This document shows positions 1 through 7,930 of a DNA stretch of 24,167 nt, in pieces. The stretch lies in contig JAFXPV010000064.1 of NCBI GenBank assembly GCA_017527625.1, positions 1-24,167 of the forward strand, in the 5' to 3' direction. The DNA comes from Bacteroidales bacterium (lineage in GTDB: Bacteria; Bacteroidota; Bacteroidia; Bacteroidales; UBA932). Made by a program: the position numbers and the translations under genes. The notes below the pieces were generated by a model. It made no database searches. It was not told the origin of the DNA and was given only the letters and a program-made list of their open reading frames with translations. Position 1 is the first letter of the stretch. The number at the start of each line of letters is the position of its first letter.

Positions 1-318
1 ACCCGTTTCGAAGATGTCAAGGAAGCTTTGTTCGAGGCGGACATCAACTGGTTTTCCTACGCCGAAGTCAAGGCCATAGGCCAGGACCGGGAAGACAGGA
101 TTTACAGGGGAGTGATGTACAGCACCGACATCATCTCCAGGATTGAAATCACCATAATCTGCCGAGACCAGTTCGTCCAGCCCGCAATCGATGCCATTAT
201 GGGCGCCGCGAGGACAGGCAGCGTGGGTGATGGCAGAATCTTCGTCAGTCCTGTCGATGACACCTGGTCAATCCGCACGGGAGAGCACGGAGACACAGTT
301 TTGGCAGACAAGAAATAA
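1..318 (+). CDS. glnB: P-II family nitrogen regulatory protein, 5' end outside window
   Basis: Reading frame 1 is open from the first base and gives 105 residues to the TAA; P-II proteins are about 112, so only the first few residues are missing and the real start lies upstream. The family trimer senses 2-oxoglutarate and ATP/ADP and gates ammonium channels and nitrogen enzymes. Seen here: the EVK strand leading into the T-loop, the YRGVMY segment that carries the tyrosine uridylylated in enterobacteria, the B-loop ARTGSVGDGRIF, and the C-loop IRTGEHGD. The T-loop base differs from the enterobacterial GRQKG form (here GQDRED, one residue shorter). It sits 7 bases before amtB, the usual glnK-amtB pairing, so its likely partner is that channel. 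Whether the symbol should be glnB or glnK cannot be settled from the sequence. Confidence 0.93.
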   Translation, partial: TRFEDVKEALFEADINWFSYAEVKAIGQDREDRIYRGVMYSTDIISRIEITIICRDQFVQPAIDAIMGAARTGSVGDGRIFVSPVDDTWSIRTGEHGDTVLADKK

Positions 319-325
319 CCCTTAA

Positions 326-1564
326 ATGATTACAACAATGGAAGAGATAATTGGAATAAGCGGACTTGATACGCCCTGGGTACTTAGAGCAGCTATGCTT
401 GTATTTTTTATGCAACCTGGATTCGCGCTGGTGGAGGCAGGTTTCACCCGTTCCAAGAACACTGCCAACATCCTTATGAAAAACTTCGTCGATTTTATGA
501 TCGGTTCTTTCCTGTTCTGGATGATTGGTTTCGGGTTGATGCACGGCAGCGGAAACGGCTTCATCGGCGGCCTTCATCTTTTCGACTGGTCGTTCATCGG
601 CGACAGCAACATACCTGCGGAGTGCACCTTGATATTCCAGACAGTTTTCTGCGCAACTGCTGCAACCATAGTATCGGGCGGAATGGCGGAAAGGACCAAA
701 TTCTCGATGTACATCCTGATTTCAATAATCATATCCGTAGTAATCTATCCTATCGAGGGACATTGGACCTGGGGAGGCGGATGGCTGAGCGGACTCGGAT
801 TCCACGACTTCGCAGGCTCTACGGTAGTCCACTCCTGCGGTGGCGTCATCGCGCTTGCCGGAGCTATAGTGCTCGGCCCCAGGATAGGCAAATACTCCAA
901 GACAGGCGAATCCAGAGCCATACCCGGCCACAACCTCACCTTCGGAGCTCTGGGAGTTTTCATACTCTGGTTCGGATGGTTCGGTTTCAACCCAGGCTCT
1001 CAACTGGCTGCCGAAGGGGCCAAGAATGCCATTGCCATATCGCACGTAATGTGTACCACCAATATGGCGGCGGCCACCGGCGGACTGTCAGTCCTGCTGC
1101 TGACCTGGCTGGTTTATGGAAAGCCGTCCCTATCTCTGGTGTGCAACGGCATCCTGGCAGGTCTTGTCGGCATCACGGCAGGCTGTGACCTGGTTTCTAT
1201 AGGTGGTTCGGCTATCATAGGTACCGTATGCGGTCTGGCAATGGTTGGCTCAGTCGCATTGATAGACAAGGTCTGCAAGATTGACGACCCTGTGGGCGCA
1301 GTCTCCGTACACGGCACCTGCGGCATTCTCGGCACAATAATGACCGGTCTGTTTGCCACGGAAGAGGGCCTGTTCTATGGCGGTGGAGCTCATTTTCTGG
1401 GCATCCAGGTCCTCGGCGTCACCGTCACCATAATCTGGGCCTTCGCGCTGGGCTTTGCCACCTTCAAGCTGCTGGACAAAGTGCACGGCATCCGCGTTGA
1501 GCCCCGGATTGAAGATGAGGGCCTCGACATTTACGAACACGGCGAGACTTGCTACAACAGCTGA
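326..1564 (+). CDS. amtB: Ammonium transporter, Amt family
   Basis: This 412-residue inner-membrane channel conducts ammonium/ammonia. It has about eleven hydrophobic segments and no separate signal peptide. The Amt twin-histidine pair is present as H169 (in STVVHSCGG) and H329 (in AVSVHGTCG), the recruitment aspartate is D161, and the phenylalanine gate region is seen at F108 and in WFGWFGFNPGS (215-225). The N-terminal MQPGFALVEAGFTRSKN segment (29-45) is typical of the non-enterobacterial Amt branch. The ATG at 326 is 7 bases after the P-II stop; a second ATG four codons later (338) is an alternative start. The short cytoplasmic tail after the last membrane segment would be the P-II docking side. 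Co-transcription with glnB is expected. Confidence 0.96.
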   Translation: MITTMEEIIGISGLDTPWVLRAAMLVFFMQPGFALVEAGFTRSKNTANILMKNFVDFMIGSFLFWMIGFGLMHGSGNGFIGGLHLFDWSFIGDSNIPAECTLIFQTVFCATAATIVSGGMAERTKFSMYILISIIISVVIYPIEGHWTWGGGWLSGLGFHDFAGSTVVHSCGGVIALAGAIVLGPRIGKYSKTGESRAIPGHNLTFGALGVFILWFGWFGFNPGSQLAAEGAKNAIAISHVMCTTNMAAATGGLSVLLLTWLVYGKPSLSLVCNGILAGLVGITAGCDLVSIGGSAIIGTVCGLAMVGSVALIDKVCKIDDPVGAVSVHGTCGILGTIMTGLFATEEGLFYGGGAHFLGIQVLGVTVTIIWAFALGFATFKLLDKVHGIRVEPRIEDEGLDIYEHGETCYNS

Positions 1565-1574
1565 TTTCACGTTT

Positions 1575-1611
1575 TATTCTTATCTTTGATAATACTTGAA
1601 AGATAAGAATA
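1575..1611. repeat. Perfect 13-bp inverted repeat over the GH3 start
   Basis: TATTCTTATCTTT (1575-1587) is the exact reverse complement of AAAGATAAGAATA (1599-1611), with an 11-base spacer. The right arm ends on the A of the ATG at 1611. The stem is AT-rich and neither strand has a T-tract after it, so it does not look like a terminator for amtB. It contains the -7 box at 1581-1588, which suits a dimeric repressor site. An RNA hairpin masking the start codon is the alternative, if transcription begins upstream. Confidence 0.6.
1581..1588 (+). promoter_or_regulatory. Candidate -7 promoter box for the GH3 gene
   Basis: TATCTTTG matches the Bacteroidota -7 consensus TAnnTTTG exactly and lies 22 bases before the ATG at 1611, giving a very short leader. 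No TTTG is found at the usual distance upstream, so the promoter is incomplete by sequence. The box lies inside the left arm of the inverted repeat at 1575-1611. Confidence 0.4.
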
Positions 1612-3935
1612 TGAAAAACATCGCGATGAAAGTCGCAGCCGCGGCGCTGGCAGTCGTCCTGCTCGCCGGCTGTGCAGACAGCAAACAACCAAAGGCTATC
1701 GCCACAGACCGGCAGGTCGAGGCAAAAGTAGAGAGCGTGCTGAAAGGAATGACCCTCAAGGAAAAGGCCGGGCAGATGGTTCAGATCAATATCTCCGTCC
1801 TTGAGGATGCCACCAGGGAAGCCATAGACCCTGCAAAACTCGACAGAGTAATCGGAGAGTACAAGGTCGGCTCCATCCTGAACGTGATGCACGATGCCGC
1901 CCATTCCCGCGAGCACACTGCAGCTATGGTGAAGCAGATCCAGGACAAGTCTATGGAAGCCATCGGCATCCCCTGCATCTACGGCCTGGATATGATCCAC
2001 GGGGCATCTTACCTGATCGAAGGCTCTCTCTATCCTCAGGAGATCAACCTGGCTGCGACTTTCAACCGCGAATATCCGCGTATGATGGGTGAGGCCAAGG
2101 CTTACGAGACCAGGGCGGCTCAGGTGCCCTGGGTATTTTCACCCGTTATGGACCTCGGCCGCGACCCCCGCTGGCCGCGAATGTGGGAGAGCTGGGGCGA
2201 AGATCCCTACCTGCAGGCTGAGATGGCACGCATAGAGACTCTTGCCATCCAGGGTGACGACCCCAACCACATAGACCTGGAGCACGCTGCCGTCAGCATC
2301 AAGCATTTTATGGGCTATGGCGTGCCGCACACAGGCAAGGACCGCACACCCGCCTACATCATCGAAAGCGACCTGCGCGAGAAATTCTTCCGCCCGTTCA
2401 AGGAGTGCTTCCAGGCCGGCGCCCTCACCGCTATGGTGAACTCCGCCTCGATCAACGGCATCCCCACCCACGCAAACAAGACTCTGCTTACCGGCTGGGT
2501 CAAGGAGCAGCTGGGCTGGGACGGTATGCTGGTAACCGACTGGGCTGACATCGACAATCTGTATACCCGCGACCACGTGGCCGCCGACAAGCGCGAGGCC
2601 GTCGCGATGGGCATCAATGCCGGCATTGATATGATTATGGACCCCTACGATCCGGAATGCGTAAACGTCATCGTATCTCTGGTTGAAGACGGGGAGATTC
2701 CGCTGTCGCGCATCAACGACGCTGTACGCCGCATCCTGCGCCTGAAGGTGCGCCTGGGTCTGTTCGACAATCCCACCTGGGAGCACGACTATCCAGACTT
2801 CGCCTGCGAACGCTTCGGCAGGGAGTCATACGCAGCTGCAGTAGAGTCTGAAGTGCTGCTCAAGAACGAGGGCGGCATCCTGCCTCTCAAGGGCACCGAG
2901 CGCATCCTTGTCACAGGCCCGAACGCCAACAGCCTGCGTACGCTGAACGGCGGATGGAGCTATACCTGGCAGGGCAGCGCCGACAATTTCGTGCCGCAGT
3001 ACAACACCATCCAGGAAGCTCTCAGCAACCGCTTCCCGGGCAAGGTGACCTGGGTTCCCGGCGTTGTCTACGACGAGCGCTACGGTATGTGGGAGAATGA
3101 CATCGTAGCCAGCATCCAGCAGGCCGTGAACGTGGCCCGCACCGTGGACGTGATAGTCTGCTGTGTGGGTGAGAACAGTTACTGCGAGACTCCCGGAAAC
3201 ACCGACGACCTCAACCTCTCCGCCAACCAGAAGGATCTTGTGAAAGCTCTCGCCGCTACCGGCAAGCCCATAATCCTCGTGCTGAACGAGGGTCGTCCGC
3301 GCATCATCGGCGACATCGAGCCGCTGGCCAAAGCCGTCGTTGACGTGATGCTGCCGTCCAACTATGGTGGTGACGCGCTGGCAGCCCTGCTTGCAGGCGA
3401 CGAGAACTTCTCAGGCAAGCTGCCGTTCACATATCCCAAACATATCAATGCGCTGCACACCTACGACTACAAAGTGTCCGAGCACCGCGAAGTGATGGAA
3501 GGCGTCTACAACTACGACGCAGTTATGGACGTGCAGTGGCCGTTCGGCTTTGGCCTGAGCTACACAAGTTTTGGCTACAGCGACTTCCAGCTGCTGACTC
3601 CGGACAACTTCAAGGCCGGGGATGTGCTGAAGTTCTCGGTGAAGGTTACAAACAACGGGGACCGAGAAGGCAAGGAGGCTGTACTGCTCTACAGTTCAGA
3701 CCTTGTAGCTTCACTGATCCCCGATGTCAAACGCCTGCGCGGCTTCGAGAAGATATCCCTCGCCCCTGGTGAAAGCAAGACCGTGACTTTCGAACTGCCT
3801 GCCAATGAACTCGCTTTCGTAGGCGCTGACGGCAAGTGGCGTCTGGAAAAGGGAGAGTTCCGCATCTCCTGCGGCGGACAGGGAGTACTTGTCAACTGCA
3901 CCGACACAAAGGTCTGGGAAGAGCCTAACATCTAG
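1611..3935 (+). CDS. Exported lipoprotein beta-glycosidase, glycoside hydrolase family 3
   Basis: This 774-residue enzyme is expected to remove non-reducing-end beta-glucosyl or similar residues from oligosaccharides outside the cytoplasm. A signal peptide with lipobox LAGC (C21) opens the protein. The GH3 barrel follows (about 40-385), with the KH pair at K231-H232 and the nucleophile D310 in VTDWADI. The alpha/beta sandwich follows, with the acid/base candidate E526 in ENSYCETPGN, and a fibronectin-III-like C-terminal domain (about 645-770) completes the BglX-like layout. The loop resembles barley exo-glucanase type GH3 enzymes, but the substrate cannot be fixed by reading. The ATG at 1611 is preferred over an in-frame TTG at 1596 because it gives a clean lipoprotein signal. 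Its stop overlaps the stop of the convergent acyltransferase gene. No SusC/SusD genes are nearby, so it is not part of a visible polysaccharide utilisation locus. Confidence 0.93.
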   Translation: MKNIAMKVAAAALAVVLLAGCADSKQPKAIATDRQVEAKVESVLKGMTLKEKAGQMVQINISVLEDATREAIDPAKLDRVIGEYKVGSILNVMHDAAHSREHTAAMVKQIQDKSMEAIGIPCIYGLDMIHGASYLIEGSLYPQEINLAATFNREYPRMMGEAKAYETRAAQVPWVFSPVMDLGRDPRWPRMWESWGEDPYLQAEMARIETLAIQGDDPNHIDLEHAAVSIKHFMGYGVPHTGKDRTPAYIIESDLREKFFRPFKECFQAGALTAMVNSASINGIPTHANKTLLTGWVKEQLGWDGMLVTDWADIDNLYTRDHVAADKREAVAMGINAGIDMIMDPYDPECVNVIVSLVEDGEIPLSRINDAVRRILRLKVRLGLFDNPTWEHDYPDFACERFGRESYAAAVESEVLLKNEGGILPLKGTERILVTGPNANSLRTLNGGWSYTWQGSADNFVPQYNTIQEALSNRFPGKVTWVPGVVYDERYGMWENDIVASIQQAVNVARTVDVIVCCVGENSYCETPGNTDDLNLSANQKDLVKALAATGKPIILVLNEGRPRIIGDIEPLAKAVVDVMLPSNYGGDALAALLAGDENFSGKLPFTYPKHINALHTYDYKVSEHREVMEGVYNYDAVMDVQWPFGFGLSYTSFGYSDFQLLTPDNFKAGDVLKFSVKVTNNGDREGKEAVLLYSSDLVASLIPDVKRLRGFEKISLAPGESKTVTFELPANELAFVGADGKWRLEKGEFRISCGGQGVLVNCTDTKVWEEPNI

Positions 3936-4798
3936 TCCCGGACAATACCGAACAGCTCGTCTCTGGACACATACTCTTCAGGGACGGGCATTTCGTATAC
4001 CCTCCTTCGAAGCATTTCACCGTACGCCCTGACATCCCTTAATGAAGACTGCTCTTCGACTGAGACGGGCTCCCCGACGATGGCCCGGTGCCTCCCCTTA
4101 TGCTTGTTGAAGTATTCCGACGGGAGCTTCAGCAGGCGCAGTTTCCAGCTGATGAGCCCGAGAAAATAGAAGAATCCGGAATTATGGTCAGGGAAGTAGA
4201 TGGGAATGACCGGCACCTTCGCCTTCTGGATTATGCGCAGCATACTCTCCTGCCACTCGCGGTCCTGGAGCTTGCGCAGTTTCGGCTTGTAGTCCGACAC
4301 GGCTCCCGAAGGGAAGCATCCGAGGCCGTGGCCATCCTGCACCTGCTTCATAATTGCCCTTACTCCGCTCATCGTGACCGAGTCCGGGGCCTTTTTCTCA
4401 GTAGTGGTCGGAGTCACTGTAATGAAGGCATCGCCAAGCGATTTCGCCCGGGCAAGGATATTGTTCACCACGAAACGGTAGTCTTTCCTCCTGGAGCCTG
4501 CCAGTTCGATGCAGATGAGCCCGTCCAGCCCTCCGTAAGGGTGGTTGCTGACCGTGATGAATGCTCCTTCCGCAGGAATCTTTGCGAGGTTTGAGACATT
4601 CCCGACAAGGTAGTTGCAGCCCATCCCGTCGATGACCCGGGAGCACGCCTCTATACCACGGCTGCCTGCTGCGCCGTCATAGAGTCTGTTGATACGGGAT
4701 ACACTGAAGGCATCCATCAGCAACCGGGCGAGGCCCCTGCCGATAGGTCCGCGGAACAACGGTGACATCCGGCACAGCTCGTCTATGCCGAGAATCAC
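3932..4798 (-). CDS. Lysophospholipid acyltransferase-like protein (PlsC superfamily)
   Basis: This is a probable membrane-associated acyltransferase that transfers an acyl chain to a lysolipid or related acceptor. It shows the acceptor-site motif NHPYGGLDG, the variant seen in hemolysin-like (COG3176-type) members, where His and Asp are separated by five residues rather than the classical four. The second block is CFPSGAVSDY, matching the FPxG motif. The frame is open back to 4897, but that would overlap the preceding gene by 89 bases and add residues unlike the family. A GTG at 4798, 10 bases after that gene's stop and with a GGAAG upstream, gives 288 residues beginning ILGIDELCR; the ATG at 4768 is a shorter alternative. 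It is the last gene of the trpB/phosphatidyltransferase run, and pairing with a CDP-alcohol enzyme points to phospholipid or other polar lipid synthesis. The exact acceptor is unknown. Confidence 0.82.
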   Translation of the reverse strand: MILGIDELCRMSPLFRGPIGRGLARLLMDAFSVSRINRLYDGAAGSRGIEACSRVIDGMGCNYLVGNVSNLAKIPAEGAFITVSNHPYGGLDGLICIELAGSRRKDYRFVVNNILARAKSLGDAFITVTPTTTEKKAPDSVTMSGVRAIMKQVQDGHGLGCFPSGAVSDYKPKLRKLQDREWQESMLRIIQKAKVPVIPIYFPDHNSGFFYFLGLISWKLRLLKLPSEYFNKHKGRHRAIVGEPVSVEEQSSLRDVRAYGEMLRRRVYEMPVPEEYVSRDELFGIVRD

Positions 4799-4808
4799 GT
4801 TGGCCGGC

Positions 4809-5528
4809 TCACTTCCACTTTTTGATTTTGGGTTCGAGCCTGGCATATTCCTTTGCATCCCTGAAGAAGTTAATGACCAGCGACACCAGCAGGACAAGGA
4901 TTATCGCTATCGCCACCAGGTCAAGCAGCGACAGGCCTGCACTATGGCCGAGAACGGTCACACCCAGGGAGAATTCCCTGATGGCAGCAACATAAATCAG
5001 CACGGTATTGACTATGGCTGCCAGTGCGCGAAGCTCCGTCGGCCCGAGCTTGGCATAGGTCAGTTTGAACTGCCCCTTGAGATGTGCCGTGATATAGACG
5101 TAGATGGACATCAGCAGATAGCTCACAAGGGCAAGCATAGCCAGGTTGAAATGGATCAGCGGAGAAAGGCCCAGCCCCACGAACATCACGACTTCGCTCA
5201 TACAGTCGACCATATGGTCTACGAAGAAGCCATACGTAGGACGTTGTGTGCCGCGATAGCGTGCAAGGGTCCCGTCGAGCGAATCTCCGTACCAGTTGAC
5301 GAACAGGCCCAAGGTTGCGAGCCAGAGGAAATAGACATCCTTGCCGGACAGTGCATATCCCAACGCTATGAGGACAGTGCCCACACACCCGACTGCAGTG
5401 AGCATATCGGATGTAACCCAGGCCGGCTGCCTTGCGGCAAGCCAGTTGAGAGCCTTCTTCTCGGCTTTGCTGAGAATGGAGGTCTGGATTCTCTGGCTCT
5501 GCTTTACCTTGTGGCTGTTTTCTTCCAT
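4809..5528 (-). CDS. CDP-alcohol phosphatidyltransferase family membrane enzyme
   Basis: This 239-residue integral membrane enzyme would displace CMP from a CDP-alcohol to make a phospholipid or phospholipid-like product. The family signature is complete: D82, D85-G86, A89-R90, G100, D104 and D108 (DSLDGTLAR followed by YGFFVDHMVD), with nine residues rather than the commoner eight between the AR and the second G. About six hydrophobic segments surround it. The N-terminal 30 residues are basic and cytosolic. It starts 8 bases after the trpB stop and is followed 10 bases later by the acyltransferase. The alcohol substrate (glycerol phosphate, inositol phosphate, serine or other) cannot be read from the motif. 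Divergence from PgsA and PssA seems clear, so I give no symbol. Confidence 0.88.
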   Translation of the reverse strand: MEENSHKVKQSQRIQTSILSKAEKKALNWLAARQPAWVTSDMLTAVGCVGTVLIALGYALSGKDVYFLWLATLGLFVNWYGDSLDGTLARYRGTQRPTYGFFVDHMVDCMSEVVMFVGLGLSPLIHFNLAMLALVSYLLMSIYVYITAHLKGQFKLTYAKLGPTELRALAAIVNTVLIYVAAIREFSLGVTVLGHSAGLSLLDLVAIAIILVLLVSLVINFFRDAKEYARLEPKIKKWK

Positions 5529-5535
5529 CAGGCTA

Positions 5536-6897
5536 TTATCCTAATTTAGCTTTCAGTTCGGCGATGCTCTTCTGGATATATTCGTCAGACACGGTAGCGT
5601 CAGTCAGATCACCTGCCAGATATTTGTCGTATGCTGCGATGTCGATCAGGCCGTGGCCACTGAGGTTGAAGAGGATGACCTTCTCCTCGCCTGTCTTCTT
5701 GCATTTCTCGGCCTCGCGGATGGTTGCGGCGATGGCGTGGCAAGACTCCGGAGCTGGAATAATGCTCTCGGTCTGCGAGAAGAGCAGTCCGGCCTTGAAA
5801 GTTTCGGTCTGCGGAATGTCAACTGCAGACAGATAACCGTCCTTGTAGAGCTGTGAGATGATCATTCCTGCACCGTGATAGCGGAGACCGCCGGCGTGGA
5901 TGTTTGCCGGCTGGAAAGTATGGCCCAGGGTGTACATAGCAATCAGCGGAGTATAACCGGCCTCGTCGCCGAAATCGTAGTGGTAAACACCCTTTGTGAA
6001 CTTCGGGCAGGCTGAAGGCTCTGCTGCCAGGAACTTGGTGTTCTTCTTGCCTGAGAAGACGTGGCGCATAAACGGGAACGAGATGCCGCCGAAGTTGCTG
6101 CCGCCGCCGAAGCATCCGATTACGAGGTCAGGATACTCGCCGGCCATCTCCATCTGCTTCTCGGCCTCGAGACCGATGATGGACTGATGAAGCACGACGT
6201 GGTTGAGCACAGAGCCGAGGGAATAACGGCAGTTGGGAGTGTTCATTGCAAGCTCCACAGCCTCACTGATGGCAGTGCCGAGAGAGCCCTGATAGTTAGG
6301 CTGTGCGGTAAGGATATCCTTGCCGGCACGGGTCGACATTGACGGAGAGGCGATAACCTGGGCGCCGTAGGTCTGCATAATGCTGCGGCGGTAAGGCTTC
6401 TGCTCGTAAGAAATCTTCACCATATAGACAGCTGCCTCAAGGCCGAACACCTTCGCTGCGTATGACAGGGCCGTACCCCACTGGCCGGCACCGGTCTCGG
6501 TGGTTACGTTGGTGATTCCTTCCTTGGCGCAGTAGTATGCCTGCGGCAGGGCGCTGTTGAGCTTGTGCGAGCCCACCGGGCTTACGCTCTCGTTCTTGAA
6601 ATAGATGTGGGCGGGTGTGCCGAGAGCTTTCTCGAGACCGTATGCACGCACAAGAGGTGTCGAGCGATAGAATTTATACATTTCTCGGACCTCGTCAGGG
6701 ATGTCAATCCACGCGTCCGTGGTGTTGAGTTCTTGTTCTGATGCCGCTCTCGAAAAGATGTGGCTGAGTTCGTCTACAGTAACTGGCTGCCTGGTACCGG
6801 GGTTGAGCATAGGCAGAGGCTTGTTGGGCATCTCAGCCTGGATGTTGTACCATTGTTTAGGGATCTGATCCTCCGGAAGAATGAAACGTTTCTGCAT
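5536..6897 (-). CDS. trpB: Tryptophan synthase beta chain, TrpB2-type
   Basis: This 453-residue PLP enzyme condenses indole with serine to make tryptophan. The PLP lysine is K112 in GSHKLNSAL, the phosphate-binding glycine loop is GGGSN (264-268), and the TrpB2 hallmark extended N-terminus (QIPKQWYNI) is present. Length and sequence fit the TrpB2 branch rather than the 400-residue TrpB1 that partners TrpA. No trpA or other trp gene is in view, which is normal for TrpB2, an enzyme thought to salvage indole or serve as a second synthase. The ATG at 6897 is chosen over an in-frame upstream start at 6948 because it opens the family-like MQKRFILPEDQ and lies just after a good promoter. It leads a short run with two lipid-synthesis genes. 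Confidence 0.93.
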   Translation of the reverse strand: MQKRFILPEDQIPKQWYNIQAEMPNKPLPMLNPGTRQPVTVDELSHIFSRAASEQELNTTDAWIDIPDEVREMYKFYRSTPLVRAYGLEKALGTPAHIYFKNESVSPVGSHKLNSALPQAYYCAKEGITNVTTETGAGQWGTALSYAAKVFGLEAAVYMVKISYEQKPYRRSIMQTYGAQVIASPSMSTRAGKDILTAQPNYQGSLGTAISEAVELAMNTPNCRYSLGSVLNHVVLHQSIIGLEAEKQMEMAGEYPDLVIGCFGGGSNFGGISFPFMRHVFSGKKNTKFLAAEPSACPKFTKGVYHYDFGDEAGYTPLIAMYTLGHTFQPANIHAGGLRYHGAGMIISQLYKDGYLSAVDIPQTETFKAGLLFSQTESIIPAPESCHAIAATIREAEKCKKTGEEKVILFNLSGHGLIDIAAYDKYLAGDLTDATVSDEYIQKSIAELKAKLG

Positions 6898-6925
6898 CGT
6901 AGTAATTGGATTAATGTATATGTCG

Positions 6926-6956
6926 CAAATGTATCGAAAAATGCTCAAAGGGCAAA
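6926..6956 (-). promoter_or_regulatory. Bacteroidota-type promoter for trpB
   Basis: On the minus strand TTTG (6956-6953), 19 bases, then TACATTTG (6933-6926) match the -33 TTTG and -7 TAnnTTTG consensus with the expected spacing. A further TTTG lies directly upstream (6960-6957). The predicted transcript start near 6920 leaves about 22 bases before the ATG. It lies in the gap after the BASS transporter gene, so the trpB run is a separate transcription unit from the leu operon. Confidence 0.72.
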
Positions 6957-6979
6957 CAAATATCAGTTGTCAAAGCCGG

Positions 6980-7930
6980 CTATTTCTGCCGCTCCTTGTA
7001 GAGCTGCCAGGAGTTGTAGAGGTTGTGCCAGATGCTGTAGAGGCCGCCGGCGAGGGAGGTTACCGGGTTCATAAAGGTGTAGGCGACCCAGATGAGGAAC
7101 ATCGTGTTCTTCTGGCCGAAGGACTGGCCGGCAGTCACGCGGTCGCTGTAGCGCTCTCCTATCTTGTGACCGAGGGCGAACTGCAGCACGCAGGTCGCAG
7201 CCGAAATGACGCCGATACCGGCTATGTAGTACCACGCGATGTCGGTGTGCACCAGCGAGCGGGTGGTGATGGCAAGTGCCAGGGCAAGGCAGACGGTCCA
7301 GAGGTAGAACGCCAGGTCCTTGGGCTTGCAGACCAGCTTGTTCAGCTTCGGCAGGAAATACCGCACCAGCACTGCCAGCAGAAGCGGCAGCACCAGTATC
7401 GAGAACACCTTGCCCATCATAGTACCCAGGGCCTGGACGAAACTCATCGTGGTGTCAGGATTCAGCAGCGGCACTGAGACCGAAATGAGGAAGGCGGTAA
7501 CCACATTGATTAGCATCGTATATGTTACGGTGGAAGCCATATCTCCGCCGAGCTTGTCGGTCACAACTACGGCGGCGGTTGCCGTCGGGCAGATCATACA
7601 GAGCATAAAACTCTCGATGAGGATGTCGACCGACTCGCTGAAATCTGTCAGGACAAGCAGCAGCACCATCAGCAGATACGTGCCGCCTTGTATCAGCAGC
7701 ATCCAGGCGTGCCACGGACGGAAACGCACCGTGGCCGGGTCGATCTTGCTGAACGACAGGAACAGCATACAGAAAAGCAGAGCGGGCTGAAGGAAGCCCA
7801 CCAGCTTATTGGCAGCAACGTGGGCGGCCGGAGGCAGATTGAGCGCCGCGAAGATGAAATACGCGGCCACACCCGCCGCCATAGACACAGGCAGGGCCCA
7901 GTTTTTCAGGAATGTTACAAGCTTGCTCAA
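6980..7930 (-). CDS. BASS-family (bile acid:sodium symporter-like) transporter
   Basis: This 316-residue inner-membrane protein has about nine or ten hydrophobic segments. It opens with [13 protein letters not shown], as BASS members do, and ends with the conserved [21 protein letters not shown] block (about 272-292). The start is a TTG at 7930 whose last bases overlap the leuB stop as TTGA; no ATG is nearby until well inside the first membrane segment, so a TTG start with translational coupling is likely. Despite the family name, bile acid transport is not implied. Known relatives carry organic anions: plant BAT5 moves 2-oxo acids of methionine chain elongation and Salmonella PanS moves ketopantoate. 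As the last gene of the citramalate/leu operon, a 2-oxo acid or pathway intermediate is the best guess. That substrate is inference. Confidence 0.86.
   Translation of the reverse strand: MSKLVTFLKNWALPVSMAAGVAAYFIFAALNLPPAAHVAANKLVGFLQPALLFCMLFLSFSKIDPATVRFRPWHAWMLLIQGGTYLLMVLLLVLTDFSESVDILIESFMLCMICPTATAAVVVTDKLGGDMASTVTYTMLINVVTAFLISVSVPLLNPDTTMSFVQALGTMMGKVFSILVLPLLLAVLVRYFLPKLNKLVCKPKDLAFYLWTVCLALALAITTRSLVHTDIAWYYIAGIGVISAATCVLQFALGHKIGERYSDRVTAGQSFGQKNTMFLIWVAYTFMNPVTSLAGGLYSIWHNLYNSWQLYKERQK

Noticed and set aside
4689..5549. Long plus-strand open frame (286 codons) opposite the phosphatidyltransferase and acyltransferase genes
   Set aside because: It lies antisense to two genes with intact family motifs, resembles no protein family, and is expected by chance in this base composition.
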